64,000 bases of DNA from positions 62,001 through 126,000 of the forward strand of contig JAHEYT010000022.1 of NCBI GenBank assembly GCA_023251455.1. The letters are read 5' to 3'. The position numbers were made by a program, and so were the translations under genes. Position 1 is the stretch's first letter. The number at the start of each line of letters is the position of its first letter. Below the pieces are notes generated by a model. That model saw only the letters and a program-made list of their open reading frames with translations. It did not search any database and was not told the DNA's origin. Positions 1-9,776 of the stretch are shown one piece after another. This DNA is from Bacteroidota bacterium. GTDB taxonomy: Bacteria; Bacteroidota; Bacteroidia; Bacteroidales; Prolixibacteraceae.

Positions 1-390
1 GTGCATCAACGGGAATAACGCCGCACAAAAAACAGCGACCACAGTCATTGCTTCAGCAGCTCGGTTAATGGCAGTTCTCCATTTCTGACGCAAAATTAAT
101 AGGAAGATGGAGAAAGCAGTTCCTGCGTGCCCGATACCGATCCACCACACAAAATTGATGATTTCCCAACCCCAGGCCACGGTACTGTTAACACCCCATG
201 TTCCGATACCTTGTGTGAGTGTTATGTATATGGCTCTCACGCCAACCGCAAGCATAACCAAACTGACTCCCATAGCGATATACCACCATTTGGGCACTTT
301 GGCATCAATGGGTGCCAGAATCTCCTGCGAAATCTGACTGAGCGATTTCTCTCCGTCAATTAATTTTCCTCGTATGTCCGTTTTATACAT
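1..390 (-). CDS. actC: Alternative complex III membrane subunit ActC (NrfD/PsrC-like), 5' part only
   Basis: Reading the minus strand from an ATG at 388-390 gives 130 codons open to the window edge, so the C-terminal part lies outside. The product starts MYKTDIRGKL and has hydrophobic helices from about residue 37 (WWYIAMGVSLVMLAVGV) and about residue 73, the pattern of NrfD/PsrC-type quinol-binding membrane proteins. In alternative complex III this subunit sits in the inner membrane and takes part in quinol oxidation. It lies 28 bp downstream of actB and in the same direction, which fits the usual actABC order and supports the call more than the short sequence does. Further act genes and probably a terminal oxidase are expected beyond the left edge. 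Confidence 0.85.
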   Translation of the reverse strand, partial: MYKTDIRGKLIDGEKSLSQISQEILAPIDAKVPKWWYIAMGVSLVMLAVGVRAIYITLTQGIGTWGVNSTVAWGWEIINFVWWIGIGHAGTAFSIFLLILRQKWRTAINRAAEAMTVVAVFCAALFPLMH

Positions 391-418
391 AGTTCAACCT
401 ATTTCTTTTGATTGATGA

Positions 419-3364
419 TCATGCTTTATTATTTCTCACTTTGGTCAGGTAACCAACCGACGGCAAAGTGTGTAATTCTTCCAGCAAATGGTAATTGCGC
501 TGGTCTTTAAACAGCTTCGAAATGCGGCTTTCCGGATTTTCCAGATCACCAAAAACAATGGCGTTTCCGGGGCACGACTGAGAACAAGCTGTTTTGATTT
601 CGCCCTCAGCAATTGCCCGACCTTCCAATTTGGCCAACTGCTTTTTCTCCTGAATACGTTGAACGCACATCGAGCATTTTTCTACCACACCGCGCGAACG
701 AACGGTTACATCCGGATTCAGAACCATTCGGCCCAAATCGCTATTCGAGGCGAAGTCGAATTTATCGTTCTTCACATACTGGAACCAGTTAAACCGGCGC
801 ACCTTATAAGGGCAGTTATTCACGCAATATTTAGTTCCAACACAGCGGTTGTATGCCATCTGATTCAAACCTTCCTCGCTGTGAGGCGTTGCTGCTACTG
901 GGCAAACATTTTCGCAAGGCGCATTTCCGCAATGCTGACACATCACCGGCTGAAACGAAACTTTCGGGTTCTCAGGATTTTCAGAATAATAACGGTCAAT
1001 GCGTATCCAATGCATGATTCGACGGTTCCGAACCTGTTCTTTTCCGATGACCTGAATATTGTTTTCGGCCTGGCATGCAATGGCGCAGTTTCCGCAACCA
1101 GTGCATGAATTCAGGTCAACAGCCATCCCCCAGTGATGCCCGTTATAAACCGGAGCTTCGTAAAGTGTAACCGACTTTTCTTCGTGTTCGGCTTTTATCT
1201 CGTTTCCTGAAACCGGATTTTTGATGTATTCGTCTAAAGTTGTTTCGCGAACAATCGGGCGACCTTCCATTGAATAATGGGTTTGCGAAATAGCCAACTC
1301 AAAAACTTTTCCCGCAACTTTCTCAACTTTTGCTGAAGTCAGGAAATATTGACGCGTTCCATTTTCGGTGCCGATACTCGGGTACAAGTTCGTTCCGGTT
1401 TGATCGCCAACTTTTCCGGAAATTTCACGGCCGTAGCCTAACGCAACTGAAATAGTATCTTTTGCTTGTCCGGGCTGAACAAATACAGGCAATTCAATGC
1501 CGTTTACCTGGATAACATCTTCGTTTTTCAGACCATTTTCGGTAGCGTAAGCAACCGGAACAGCAGCAAAATTATCCCAGCTGATTTTAGCAACCGGATC
1601 GGGTAATTCCTGCAACCACGGGTTGTTGGCCAGTTTTCCGTTGCCAATACCTACACTTTCGTAAAGGACAACTTCAATTCCTGAAACAGTACTTTTTATC
1701 TGGCTTGCCGCCTGAGAAAGTCCTTCCTGAGAATACACCAGTTTTGATTCCTGAGCCGTTTCGAAAACACCGTTTTGCAACGAAGTATTCCAGAACTGGC
1801 GGAAATCAGTTGTATTTTTTTGCTTCGGAAATTGATTCTCTTTCCAGAAGTTTTTGATATAGTCACGATAATTGGGGTCAACGCCAGTCCATTTCAGCAA
1901 AGTTGCCTGAGCTTGGCGGCTATTGAATATAGGAGCAATTACTGGCTGTGAAAGACTGTAAATACCAACTTTTGGCTCCAGATCGTTCCAGCTTTCCAGA
2001 AGATTACTTTCTGGCAGAACGTATTGGCAAAGTGCAGTTGTTTCATCAGGTCGTTCCGAAAATGATACACTCAAACCTGTTTTTTTGATGGCTTCTGCAA
2101 ACTCGCTTCCTTTCGGGTGATCGTAAACCGGATTGGCATTCCAAACTAATAATGCCTTCACATTACCAGCTTTTAAATCAGAAAGCAAACGGTCGGCATC
2201 CTGATCAATTCCCTGTTTGGTTAAAAGTGGATTTTCCAAACCAATGGTTTGTCCATAATTACCCAACAGCTGATTAATTCCGTTTACAAGCAATTGGATA
2301 TTCACATCATTGCTGCCTGAAATCACAATGCTTTGCTTTTCATTCTCCAGCAAGTCTTTGGCCAAATCGCTAATATCAACCGATGACTGAGCTCCTGAAA
2401 CAACTGTTCCGCCTTTTGCTTTGGCAACAGCATTATAGAGTGCCAGAACAATGGCACCTTCTTCCGAAGGTTTGATCGGGAAGCGAACGTCGGCATTAGA
2501 ACCGCTTAAAGTCAATCCCGACTCAAACTGATAATGGCGAAGCATTTCCTTCCGGCCATCCTGCAGCTGACGGGCAGCGGTGTAGCCTTTAGTATATTCA
2601 ACTGTAGAAAGCCAGCTTCCGAGGAAATCGGCTCCAAAGCTAACCACCACTTTTGCTTGTTTAAAACGATAATCAGGAATAAAAGCTGCTCCAAAACTCT
2701 TTTGGTTCGCTTCGAGAATTCCTGAAGCCGAAACCGGATCATACTGAATCCATTCTGTATTGACTTGTTTTTCAACAAACTTACGAATGACATCGCGGGT
2801 TGATGGTGAAATAATAGTTGAGCTGAGCAATACAACTTTACCACCTTGCGACTTTAAAATAGCCAATTGCGCAATTATTTCTTCATCAGCTTTCTCCCAT
2901 GTAATTTCTTCTCCCTTTTTAGATGGTCCTTTAAACCGTGCATCATCATAAAGATTCAGCACCGAAGCTTGCATCCTAGCGCTTGTTCCTCCCTGAGAAA
3001 TGGAACTTAAAGCATTTCCTTCGATTTTGATTGGCCTTCCGTCGCGTACTTTTACAATGATGCTTCCATATTCATTTCCTTCAAAATAAGAAGACGCATA
3101 ATAATTGGCAGTTCCGGGATTAATTTCTTCGGGTTTTACCAAATACGGAATGGCTTTATCGATCGGTCTTTTGCAACTGGCAACAATCGAAGCTGCGGCG
3201 ATTCCAAAGCCAAATGTTTTCAGAAAATCGCGTCGCGATGCAGCATTCAGCGCATTGTCGCCTCTCATCACCATGCTTTTTTGTTTGGCTTCCTCACGCA
3301 CTTCTTCCCGGCGTAACTCTTTTGGATTGGCAAGTTCTTCAATACTTCTCCAGTATGTCTTCAT
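419..3364 (-). CDS. actB: Alternative complex III iron-sulfur subunit ActB (molybdopterin-oxidoreductase-like plus ferredoxin domain)
   Basis: A 981-residue protein with the composite layout of ActB. A twin-arginine motif (SRRDFLK, Arg44-Arg45) precedes a hydrophobic stretch ending in VASC (Cys64), which reads as a Tat-exported lipoprotein signal. About residues 70-720 resemble a molybdopterin oxidoreductase fold that has lost its cofactor in this family. About residues 750-940 form a ferredoxin domain with Cys groups CTGCGNCAIAC, CQHCGNAPCENVCP, CVGTKYCVNNCP and CSMC/CSQSCP, enough for the usual [3Fe-4S] and [4Fe-4S] clusters. It carries electrons from quinol towards the ActA haems. It sits 57 bp after actA and 28 bp before actC in one operon. 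Length and motifs are typical; I see no defects. Confidence 0.95.
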   Translation of the reverse strand: MKTYWRSIEELANPKELRREEVREEAKQKSMVMRGDNALNAASRRDFLKTFGFGIAAASIVASCKRPIDKAIPYLVKPEEINPGTANYYASSYFEGNEYGSIIVKVRDGRPIKIEGNALSSISQGGTSARMQASVLNLYDDARFKGPSKKGEEITWEKADEEIIAQLAILKSQGGKVVLLSSTIISPSTRDVIRKFVEKQVNTEWIQYDPVSASGILEANQKSFGAAFIPDYRFKQAKVVVSFGADFLGSWLSTVEYTKGYTAARQLQDGRKEMLRHYQFESGLTLSGSNADVRFPIKPSEEGAIVLALYNAVAKAKGGTVVSGAQSSVDISDLAKDLLENEKQSIVISGSNDVNIQLLVNGINQLLGNYGQTIGLENPLLTKQGIDQDADRLLSDLKAGNVKALLVWNANPVYDHPKGSEFAEAIKKTGLSVSFSERPDETTALCQYVLPESNLLESWNDLEPKVGIYSLSQPVIAPIFNSRQAQATLLKWTGVDPNYRDYIKNFWKENQFPKQKNTTDFRQFWNTSLQNGVFETAQESKLVYSQEGLSQAASQIKSTVSGIEVVLYESVGIGNGKLANNPWLQELPDPVAKISWDNFAAVPVAYATENGLKNEDVIQVNGIELPVFVQPGQAKDTISVALGYGREISGKVGDQTGTNLYPSIGTENGTRQYFLTSAKVEKVAGKVFELAISQTHYSMEGRPIVRETTLDEYIKNPVSGNEIKAEHEEKSVTLYEAPVYNGHHWGMAVDLNSCTGCGNCAIACQAENNIQVIGKEQVRNRRIMHWIRIDRYYSENPENPKVSFQPVMCQHCGNAPCENVCPVAATPHSEEGLNQMAYNRCVGTKYCVNNCPYKVRRFNWFQYVKNDKFDFASNSDLGRMVLNPDVTVRSRGVVEKCSMCVQRIQEKKQLAKLEGRAIAEGEIKTACSQSCPGNAIVFGDLENPESRISKLFKDQRNYHLLEELHTLPSVGYLTKVRNNKA

Positions 3365-3390
3365 CGACGATATATTTTTTATTTTTTTAC

Positions 3391-3420
3391 TTGAAACATG
3401 GAACCTGAAACTTGGAACTT
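3391..3420. repeat. TTGAAACTTGGAACTT-type intergenic repeat, copy 1
   Basis: Two imperfect units (TTGAAACATGGAACC and TGAAACTTGGAACTT) fill most of the 57-bp gap between actA and actB. Related copies occur at 18468-18498, 21465-21496, 23302-23325 and 62457-62476, always in short gaps next to genes. Confidence 0.7.
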
Positions 3421-3421
3421 T

Positions 3422-4591
3422 TTAATAATGGCAACGCATACAATCATTTGCCCCGATATTCACTGCACGAATCGTATCAATTCCACCACCTTTAAGCTGA
3501 TCGTGCAGTTTCATATAACTGTCGTAATAAGCATTATCCTTGAAGTTCACCTTGGTATCGCGGTGACAATTGATACACCAACCCATCGACAAATCGCTGG
3601 TTTGTTTCATGATATCCATTTCGGCAACTGCGCCATGACATTGTTTACAATCAACTTTGGCAACTCCAACATGTTGAGCATGGCTGAAAAATACATGATC
3701 AGGCAAATTATGAAGCCGAACCCATGCAACCGGCTTTTTAGTTTCGTTGGCTTCAACAACTTTCGCAATTTCAAACTTACCTGAATTGGTTCCTTCGCGA
3801 ACCAAAACATGGCAATTCATGCACAATTCCATCGCCGGAATACCTGCTGATTTATTGAATTCTACCGTTGTATGGCAATATTTGCAATCAATTTGATTGT
3901 CGCCGGCATGTACTTTGTGCGAAAATTTGATCGGTTGATCAGGAGCATAATTTTGTGATCTTCCCAAATCAATAGCTGCTGTGGCAATCATTTTTACCTG
4001 AACAACCATTGACACCAATAAGATAAGAATTGTAACAAAGCGGTATTTCATTTTATGAAAGAAAATTAAATCAAGCAAAGCCAAAGTCATCAGGAGACCC
4101 AGAAGGATAAAAATCACAATTTGATTGATTGTTGGCCCGACTGAATGTGGCCCGGTTATAGCCAATTCATCTAAATACAGCTTAACTTTCTTCAAATCTT
4201 CTTCTTCAATTTTAAAATCCTTGTGAGAAGCCTCCATTTTCTTTCCATTGGGCTGCATCACCGCACTCTGAAAATCGGCAAAGTCTTTCCCTGCAAATTT
4301 TGATGCAATATCCATAGCCGAAGGATTCCAATTCATTGTATCAGATTTCGACAGGATATGGCATGATACGCAAGATTCAAATTTGCGGTCTTTTGGCAAA
4401 AGACCTTTAAAAAATCGCTCTCCCCGCTGTATATCGTTATGCGAATGACTTTCTATTGCTGACTCATCTTCTTCATCAGTAGTCTGAGCTTTTACCGGAT
4501 TTCCGGAAATTAAAAAGATAAATAAAAACAACAGGGAAATAAATGCTTTCAATTGTAATGGGACATGCCGGAGAAGTATAACTTTTCTCAT
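3422..4591 (-). CDS. actA: Alternative complex III multihaem cytochrome c subunit ActA, six CXXCH motifs
   Basis: A 389-residue protein. Residues 1-35 are a signal peptide ending VKA. A first haem motif, CVSCH (74-78), stands alone in the N-terminal region. Two membrane segments follow at about 155-178 and 184-207. Five further CXXCH motifs lie at 236, 257, 315, 339 and 384, the last one residue from the C-terminus. The C-terminal five-haem domain matches ActA of alternative complex III, which passes electrons from quinol oxidation to downstream cytochromes. The additional N-terminal motif looks like a monohaem domain fused in front. It is the first gene of the act operon, and 473 bp of AT-rich DNA lies upstream where the promoter must be. 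Confidence 0.92.
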   Translation of the reverse strand: MRKVILLRHVPLQLKAFISLLFLFIFLISGNPVKAQTTDEEDESAIESHSHNDIQRGERFFKGLLPKDRKFESCVSCHILSKSDTMNWNPSAMDIASKFAGKDFADFQSAVMQPNGKKMEASHKDFKIEEEDLKKVKLYLDELAITGPHSVGPTINQIVIFILLGLLMTLALLDLIFFHKMKYRFVTILILLVSMVVQVKMIATAAIDLGRSQNYAPDQPIKFSHKVHAGDNQIDCKYCHTTVEFNKSAGIPAMELCMNCHVLVREGTNSGKFEIAKVVEANETKKPVAWVRLHNLPDHVFFSHAQHVGVAKVDCKQCHGAVAEMDIMKQTSDLSMGWCINCHRDTKVNFKDNAYYDSYMKLHDQLKGGGIDTIRAVNIGANDCMRCHY

Positions 4592-5064
4592 TCAAATAGG
4601 ATTAGTATTTAATATATAATGAAACCATTTTTCAAACTCCCATGTTAAACAATCAAATTCGGTTATGGTTTCCCCTCTAAATATAAAAAAATAAGAATCA
4701 GGAACCTAAAATGATGAAAAAACAAATAGCAAATCAGATAAAACATGACTAATTCACTGACAACTAAGCCAATTTTTATCTCAATACGCCATTATTTATT
4801 AGACATTATCAATGTACATTTGTTTTATCTTCAATAAATTCGATGACGCTTCTCTAAAAATAGAATCATGATTTACCTTGATGATGCAAATGATTAATGA
4901 TGCAGATATCAATAAGCAGGAATTATTTTTTGCGCGACAATAATCAGTTATCAAAAAGGATCTATCATTCACTTACTTTCTTGTGAAAAAGTAAATCATA
5001 ATTTTTTTGATTTCTTACAGATCAGAAATTAGATATTATTATCTTTATTGTCATTCAACAAATA
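4592..5064. other. AT-rich divergent intergenic region (act operon / LytTR regulators)
   Basis: 473 bp between the divergent starts of actA and the first response regulator. It is strongly AT-rich and must carry both promoters. I found no exact copy of the Bacteroidota -33 TTTG / -7 TAnnTTTG pair at proper spacing, no convincing open frame and no clear hairpin. Confidence 0.6.
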
Positions 5065-5829
5065 ATGGTCGAGGGAATGAAGAACCATAAAATACGCAGT
5101 TTAATTATCGACAGTGAACAGGAATCTCTGGATCATACCCTCGAATTGCTTCAGGAAAATCCATTGGTTTCGGAAATTGAAACTACAGATACGACCGATC
5201 AGGCGATATTGAAGATCATAAACTGCAATCCTGACATTATATTTTTCGACTATCCTTCGAAAGGACAGGCAGAAAAGGAGCTGATCGAATTAGTTAAAAC
5301 AAAACTGACTGCAACAACTCTTGTATTTATTTCGAATACCAAAGATTACGCTGCTTTTGCGATACAAAACGGAATATTTAAATATTTGCTTAAGCCCATA
5401 AAAAAAGAGGAACTTAAGAAGATTATAAATACAGTTTATGAGATAAAAAAAAATCATTCCCATACACGGATTAACCAAATAATTGAAAAAACTGCGGAAG
5501 AAACAAGGCTTAGGCTTCAAACGACCAAGGGATATCTCATGTTAAATCCGGATGAATTAATTTTTTGCAAAGCAGCTGGTTTCTACACCGAACTTTATTT
5601 AACCAGGGATCGGGTTGAATTAAGCAGTCAGTTCATTTCAAAATTTGAAGAAATGTTAAGTCAGTTTAATTTTATGCGTGTCAGCCGGGCACATTTGATA
5701 AACCAACATTTTATCCGAAAAATATACCGAAACACCAGTACTATTGTACTTTCAGCCGATGGGAAGGAATACGAAATTAAAGGAGGCAAAATCCACATCA
5801 GAAAATTAAGCAAATCAGACACCGAATAA
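5065..5829 (+). CDS. LytTR-family response regulator with degenerate acidic pocket
   Basis: 254 residues: a CheY-like receiver (about 8-125) followed by a LytTR DNA-binding domain (about 155-250, with KAAGFYTELYL and the RVSRAHLIN region). The likely phospho-acceptor Asp is in IIFFDYPS, with the conserved Ser in FISNTKDY and Lys in LLKPIKK. The N-terminal acidic pair, normally DD(E), reads LIIDSEQE, so one metal-binding acid is missing; phosphorylation may be weak or absent. A second ATG four codons downstream (5077) is an alternative start. The next gene begins 7 bp after the stop, so the two are very probably co-transcribed. No histidine kinase is encoded nearby. Target genes cannot be told from sequence; the divergent act operon is a candidate by position only. 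Confidence 0.88.
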   Translation: MVEGMKNHKIRSLIIDSEQESLDHTLELLQENPLVSEIETTDTTDQAILKIINCNPDIIFFDYPSKGQAEKELIELVKTKLTATTLVFISNTKDYAAFAIQNGIFKYLLKPIKKEELKKIINTVYEIKKNHSHTRINQIIEKTAEETRLRLQTTKGYLMLNPDELIFCKAAGFYTELYLTRDRVELSSQFISKFEEMLSQFNFMRVSRAHLINQHFIRKIYRNTSTIVLSADGKEYEIKGGKIHIRKLSKSDTE

Positions 5830-5836
5830 TTCTCTT

Positions 5837-6607
5837 ATGGATCAAACAACAATTTCAGCTATTATCATTGATGATGAACCGGATGCAATCAACCTGCTGG
5901 AAATGTATCTCCGTCAATTTCCTTTGGTGAAAATTATAGGAAAGGAAAATCACGCAAAGCAAGGATTGGAACTGGTAAAGGAAAAACTACCTGAATTGGT
6001 ATTTCTTGACATTGATATGCCCGATATGAATGGATTGACTGTTGCAGATAAAATTCAGGCAGATAATTTTTATTCCGAAATTGTTTTCACTACGGCACAT
6101 CAACATTACGCTTACGATGCTCTCAACATTGAGCCACTCGATTTTCTGACCAAGCCTTTCTTTACACCGGACCTGGAACGTGTAATGGAGAAATACAAAT
6201 CAAAAATTGAGAAGAAAAAGCATGAAAAAAAGTTGGATGTATTCCTCAATTCGCAGACCAATTCCGCCAAAATTAAATTCCCAACAACTAAGGGAATGCT
6301 ATTTGTCGACATTAAAAGTATTGTTCTGTTAAGGTCAAGAGCAAACAATTGCGACATTTTATTGGATGATGGAACCACTGAAACCATTACGCGAAATCTG
6401 TACAAAGTAGTGAACAAATTGAACTCTCCGGCATTTTTTCAGATAACCCGCTCAACCAGCATCAATACGAATTACCTGCAACGTGTTGATAAAAAAACTC
6501 TTAAATGCATTATTTCTTATAATCAAACCACCATTGAAGAACCTATCACCAAAAGTAACATGATTCTCTTCGAAAAAATCATAAAATTCCCATTTAGCTT
6601 AGATTAA
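5837..6607 (+). CDS. LytTR-family response regulator
   Basis: 256 residues. The receiver domain (about 5-125) is canonical: IIIDDEPDA acidic pocket, Asp in LVFLDIDMP, Thr in IVFTTAHQ and Lys in FLTKPFF. A LytTR domain follows at about 150-250 (FPTTKGMLFVDIKSIVLLRS, then FFQITRSTSINTNYLQRV), the domain that binds direct-repeat sites upstream of target genes. It follows the preceding LytTR regulator by 7 bp. The two share the same architecture but are diverged from one another, which suggests an old duplication. A bidirectional hairpin just downstream ends the transcript against the convergent lon gene. The partner kinase is not in the window. Confidence 0.9.
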   Translation: MDQTTISAIIIDDEPDAINLLEMYLRQFPLVKIIGKENHAKQGLELVKEKLPELVFLDIDMPDMNGLTVADKIQADNFYSEIVFTTAHQHYAYDALNIEPLDFLTKPFFTPDLERVMEKYKSKIEKKKHEKKLDVFLNSQTNSAKIKFPTTKGMLFVDIKSIVLLRSRANNCDILLDDGTTETITRNLYKVVNKLNSPAFFQITRSTSINTNYLQRVDKKTLKCIISYNQTTIEEPITKSNMILFEKIIKFPFSLD

Positions 6608-6610
6608 AAA

Positions 6611-6649
6611 TAAAATCAGCGAAAAGTTTAATTCCTTCCGCTGATTTTA
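6611..6649. terminator. Bidirectional intrinsic terminator
   Basis: The arms AAAATCAGCG and CGCTGATTTT (with one extra T-A pair) form an 11-bp stem with a 17-base loop, A-rich on one side and T-rich on the other. It lies between the convergent LytTR regulator and lon. Confidence 0.8.
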
Positions 6650-6672
6650 AATACCTGATTCCTGAGAATTGT

Positions 6673-9105
6673 TTATTCTATTTTTAATGGATTATCGACC
6701 TTTGAATCCAGCAATGCAATCCCGATTACTTCCTGAATGGTATCCACATGATGAAATTTAAGTCCTTTAATGTAAACTTCCTTAATTTCCTCCAAATCCT
6801 TACGGTTGGCTTCTGACAAGATAATCTCCTTAATTCCGGCCCTTTTTGCAGCCAGAATCTTTTCCTTAATTCCGCCAACGGGCAGAACTTTGCCACGAAG
6901 TGTGATTTCGCCAGTCATTGCCAGATTTTTTCGAACTTTGCGTTGGGTAAAAGCTGAAGCAATTGAAGTAACCATCGTTATCCCTGCAGATGGACCGTCC
7001 TTTGGTATTGCTCCTTCAGGAACATGAACGTGAACATTATAGTGATCAAACACTTCTGGTTTAATTCCCATTTGCTCAGCATGAGAACGAAGATACTCAA
7101 GTGCCAGCATGGCCGACTCCTTCATCACATCACCCAAATTACCAGTTAAAGTAAGCGAACCTTTTCCTTTACTCAAGCTGGTTTCAACATAGAGAATTTC
7201 ACCGCCAACAGCTGTCCAGGCTAAACCAGTGACGACTCCGGCAAAACTGTTACCCTGATATATTTCTTTCGTGTACTGAACAACGCCCAAATATTCCCGA
7301 ATATCTTCCTTGGTCAGGTTGATATTGTATGCTTCCTCGAAAGCTATCTTTTTGGCGATTCGACGGGCAACGCGCGCAATTTTTTTATCCAGTTCACGAA
7401 CACCTGACTCCCGTGTATAATTTTCGATGATATGCTGTATGATTTCTTTCGAAAAGCTGATATCCTTCACTCCTACCCCATGATTTTCGAGCTGTTTCGG
7501 GATCAGATGCCGCTTGGCAATTTCAATTTTTTCTTCCACCAAATATCCGCTTACCTCAATCAGTTCAAGCCTGTCGCGCAAAGCCGGTGCAATTGTGTTT
7601 AAAGTATTTGCTGTTGCTATAAACATGACTTTTGACAAATCATATTCCACCTCCACATAATTGTCGTGAAATTCAAAGTTCTGTTCCGGATCCAATACTT
7701 CGAGCAATGCCGAAGCCGGATCGCCATGAAAGTCTTTTGAAACCTTATCGAGTTCATCGAGGATAAATACCGGATTCGACGATTTCGCTTTTTTGATATT
7801 CTGCAAAATACGTCCGGGCATAGCGCCAATGTATGTTTTACGGTGACCACGAATTTCAGCTTCATCATGCAAACCGCCTAAACTCATCCGGATATAATTC
7901 CGTCCCAAAGCTTTAGCTATCGATCTTCCAAGCGAAGTTTTTCCAACTCCCGGAGGGCCATACAAACAAAGGATTGGCGATTTCATATCGTTTTTAAGTT
8001 TCAGTACCGCCAAGTGTTCCATGATGCGCTCCTTCACCTTTTCCAAACCGTAATGATCTTCGTCGAGCACTTTGGCGGCACGTTTCAGGTCAAAAATATC
8101 TTCGGTAAATTCATTCCACGGAAGATCAAGCAAAGTCTGGCAATAAGCAAATTGCACCGAATATTCACCTGCAGCCGGATTTAAACGCGAAAGCTTATGC
8201 ACTTCCTTCTCAAAGTGTTTGGCTGCATCGGCCGACCATTTTTTATCTTTTGCCCGCTCTTTAAACTCCTGAATTTCCTGTTCAGCCGGATTACCACCCA
8301 ATTCATCCTGAATGGTCTTCATTTGCTGGTTCAGCAAATATTCACGTTGCTGCTGATCGAGTTCTGCTTTTACTTTAGTTTGAATATCACGCTTCAATTC
8401 CGACATCTGAACCTCACGAACCAAATAACTAATAGCCTGAATGCCTCGTTCCTTAATATCACTAATACCTAGAAGAATTTGCTTCTCTTCCACTTTCAAA
8501 TCGGTATTTGAACAAACGAAATTGATCAGGAATGTAGAATTTTCGATATTCTTTACCGCAAAAGAGGCTTCCGGAGAAATGTGCATAGAAAACTGTGCAA
8601 TCTTTATCGACAGGTCTTTTAACGAGCCAATAATTGCTGAAAACTCTACCGAATCATCCTTTGGTTGAATATCATCGATTGGAGTTACACGTGCTTTGAA
8701 ATACGGGAACTCCTGGGTATAATCGACAACCTCAAATCGTTTTTTGCCCTGAATAATGACAGAAGTTGTTCCATCGGGCATTTCCAGAATTTTGAGAATT
8801 TGGGCAATCGTCCCGGTTTGGTATAAATCATTCTGGCTCGGATCATCAACACTCCCATCCCGCTGAGCGATGGTTCCAAGCAAACGATTCCCCCTGTACA
8901 CTTCCTGAACCAACTGAAGTGATTTTTGCCTTCCTACCGTGATAGGCATAACCACTCCCGGAAACATAACCGTATTGCGCAATGGCAATATTGGCAAAAT
9001 GTCAGGAACATCAAGGTTAATTAAATCAGAATCATCCCCATCGCTCAAGATTGGAATAAACTCATTTTCATCATCCATCAAGCTGGAAATAAGTATATTT
9101 TGCAT
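6673..9105 (-). CDS. lon: ATP-dependent protease La (Lon)
   Basis: An 810-residue cytoplasmic AAA+ serine protease that degrades misfolded and regulatory proteins. In order it has an N-terminal substrate-recognition domain (about 35-240, starting [14 protein letters not shown]), a coiled linker, the ATPase module with Walker A GPPGVGKT (about 381-388) and Walker [10 protein letters not shown], and the C-terminal protease domain. The catalytic dyad is present: Ser706 in KDGPSAGIT and Lys749 in GGIKEKIL, the same 43-residue spacing as in E. coli. Length is normal for the family. The start at 9105 is followed by a second Met at residue 10, so translation could begin there. The gene stands alone between terminators. 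Confidence 0.98.
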   Translation of the reverse strand: MQNILISSLMDDENEFIPILSDGDDSDLINLDVPDILPILPLRNTVMFPGVVMPITVGRQKSLQLVQEVYRGNRLLGTIAQRDGSVDDPSQNDLYQTGTIAQILKILEMPDGTTSVIIQGKKRFEVVDYTQEFPYFKARVTPIDDIQPKDDSVEFSAIIGSLKDLSIKIAQFSMHISPEASFAVKNIENSTFLINFVCSNTDLKVEEKQILLGISDIKERGIQAISYLVREVQMSELKRDIQTKVKAELDQQQREYLLNQQMKTIQDELGGNPAEQEIQEFKERAKDKKWSADAAKHFEKEVHKLSRLNPAAGEYSVQFAYCQTLLDLPWNEFTEDIFDLKRAAKVLDEDHYGLEKVKERIMEHLAVLKLKNDMKSPILCLYGPPGVGKTSLGRSIAKALGRNYIRMSLGGLHDEAEIRGHRKTYIGAMPGRILQNIKKAKSSNPVFILDELDKVSKDFHGDPASALLEVLDPEQNFEFHDNYVEVEYDLSKVMFIATANTLNTIAPALRDRLELIEVSGYLVEEKIEIAKRHLIPKQLENHGVGVKDISFSKEIIQHIIENYTRESGVRELDKKIARVARRIAKKIAFEEAYNINLTKEDIREYLGVVQYTKEIYQGNSFAGVVTGLAWTAVGGEILYVETSLSKGKGSLTLTGNLGDVMKESAMLALEYLRSHAEQMGIKPEVFDHYNVHVHVPEGAIPKDGPSAGITMVTSIASAFTQRKVRKNLAMTGEITLRGKVLPVGGIKEKILAAKRAGIKEIILSEANRKDLEEIKEVYIKGLKFHHVDTIQEVIGIALLDSKVDNPLKIE

Positions 9106-9363
9106 AGTTTATTATTTTCTGTCTCTAAGATATTCAATATTTACATCTGACATCCTGACCGACAAAGAGCGATCAGAAATAGATGTGCTGAATTTTGCAA
9201 TAGCCATGCCAAACCATAAATCCCGTAAAATTTATGAGGTGAACTGTAAATATTGGTATTTCCTGATTTTTCTGTCAGTTCAGAAAACTTCAGACGAAAC
9301 AAGCCATTGGCCGAATGCAAATTTAAAATCTTGACATGACGTTGCGAATAGTATAAAAACAAA
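9106..9363. other. Intergenic region upstream of lon
   Basis: About 258 bp of AT-rich DNA between the rpmE2 terminator and lon. It should contain the lon promoter, but I cannot assign one. The open frames crossing it look like noise. Confidence 0.5.
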
Positions 9364-9389
9364 AAAAGCTTCGACAATGCGAAGCTTTT
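9364..9389 (-). terminator. Intrinsic terminator of rpmE2
   Basis: The arms AAAAGCTTCG and CGAAGCTTTT form a perfect 10-bp stem with a 6-base loop. On the minus strand it is followed by a T-rich tract, right after the rpmE2 stop. Confidence 0.85.
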
Positions 9390-9412
9390 CAAATATCTCT
9401 TGCGAAACAGGA

Positions 9413-9676
9413 TTATTTTTTCCTGTTGTCCATGTGTTTCTGGTATCTTGTATTGAATTTATCAACACGACCTGCGGTATCAACCAATTTCATTTTTCCA
9501 GTGTAGAATGGGTGAGAAGAACTTGAAATCTCAAGTTTGATCACCGGGTACTCAACTCCGTCAACCAATTCTGTTTCTTTTGTGTTAACAGTCGATTTGG
9601 TTATATAAACATGACCGTTTGACATATCTTTGAATGCAACAGTACGATAATTTTCTGGATGTATCCCTTTTTTCAT
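9413..9676 (-). CDS. rpmE2: 50S ribosomal protein L31 type B
   Basis: 87 residues starting MKKGIHPENYRTVAFKD, with the conserved core SSSSHPFYTGK and the tail VDKFNTRYQKH. It is a component of the large ribosomal subunit. The zinc-binding CXXC pair of type A L31 is absent, so this is the zinc-independent type B form that Bacteroidota usually carry. In many bacteria this paralogue replaces the zinc form under zinc limitation; whether a type A copy exists elsewhere in this genome cannot be seen. Single gene with its own terminator at 9364-9389. Confidence 0.96.
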   Translation of the reverse strand: MKKGIHPENYRTVAFKDMSNGHVYITKSTVNTKETELVDGVEYPVIKLEISSSSHPFYTGKMKLVDTAGRVDKFNTRYQKHMDNRKK

Positions 9677-9776
9677 TTTTTAATCTCTTTACTTTTGTTT
9701 TTTAACGGCTTGCAAAGTTACATATAGGAATGTAATTTCCAAATATTTCTTTTTATAAATTCCTTATTTTTAAAAT

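Noticed and set aside
488..1108. 206-codon plus-strand frame inside actB
   Set aside because: It is a shadow frame on the opposite strand of a clear gene, with no protein-like pattern.
5001..5047. Bacteroidota promoter (TTTG ... TATCTTTA) before the LytTR genes
   Set aside because: The two boxes are about 30 bp apart, well beyond the usual 19-21 bp.
9141..9392. 83-codon minus-strand frame between rpmE2 and lon
   Set aside because: It overlaps the rpmE2 terminator and has no protein-like features.
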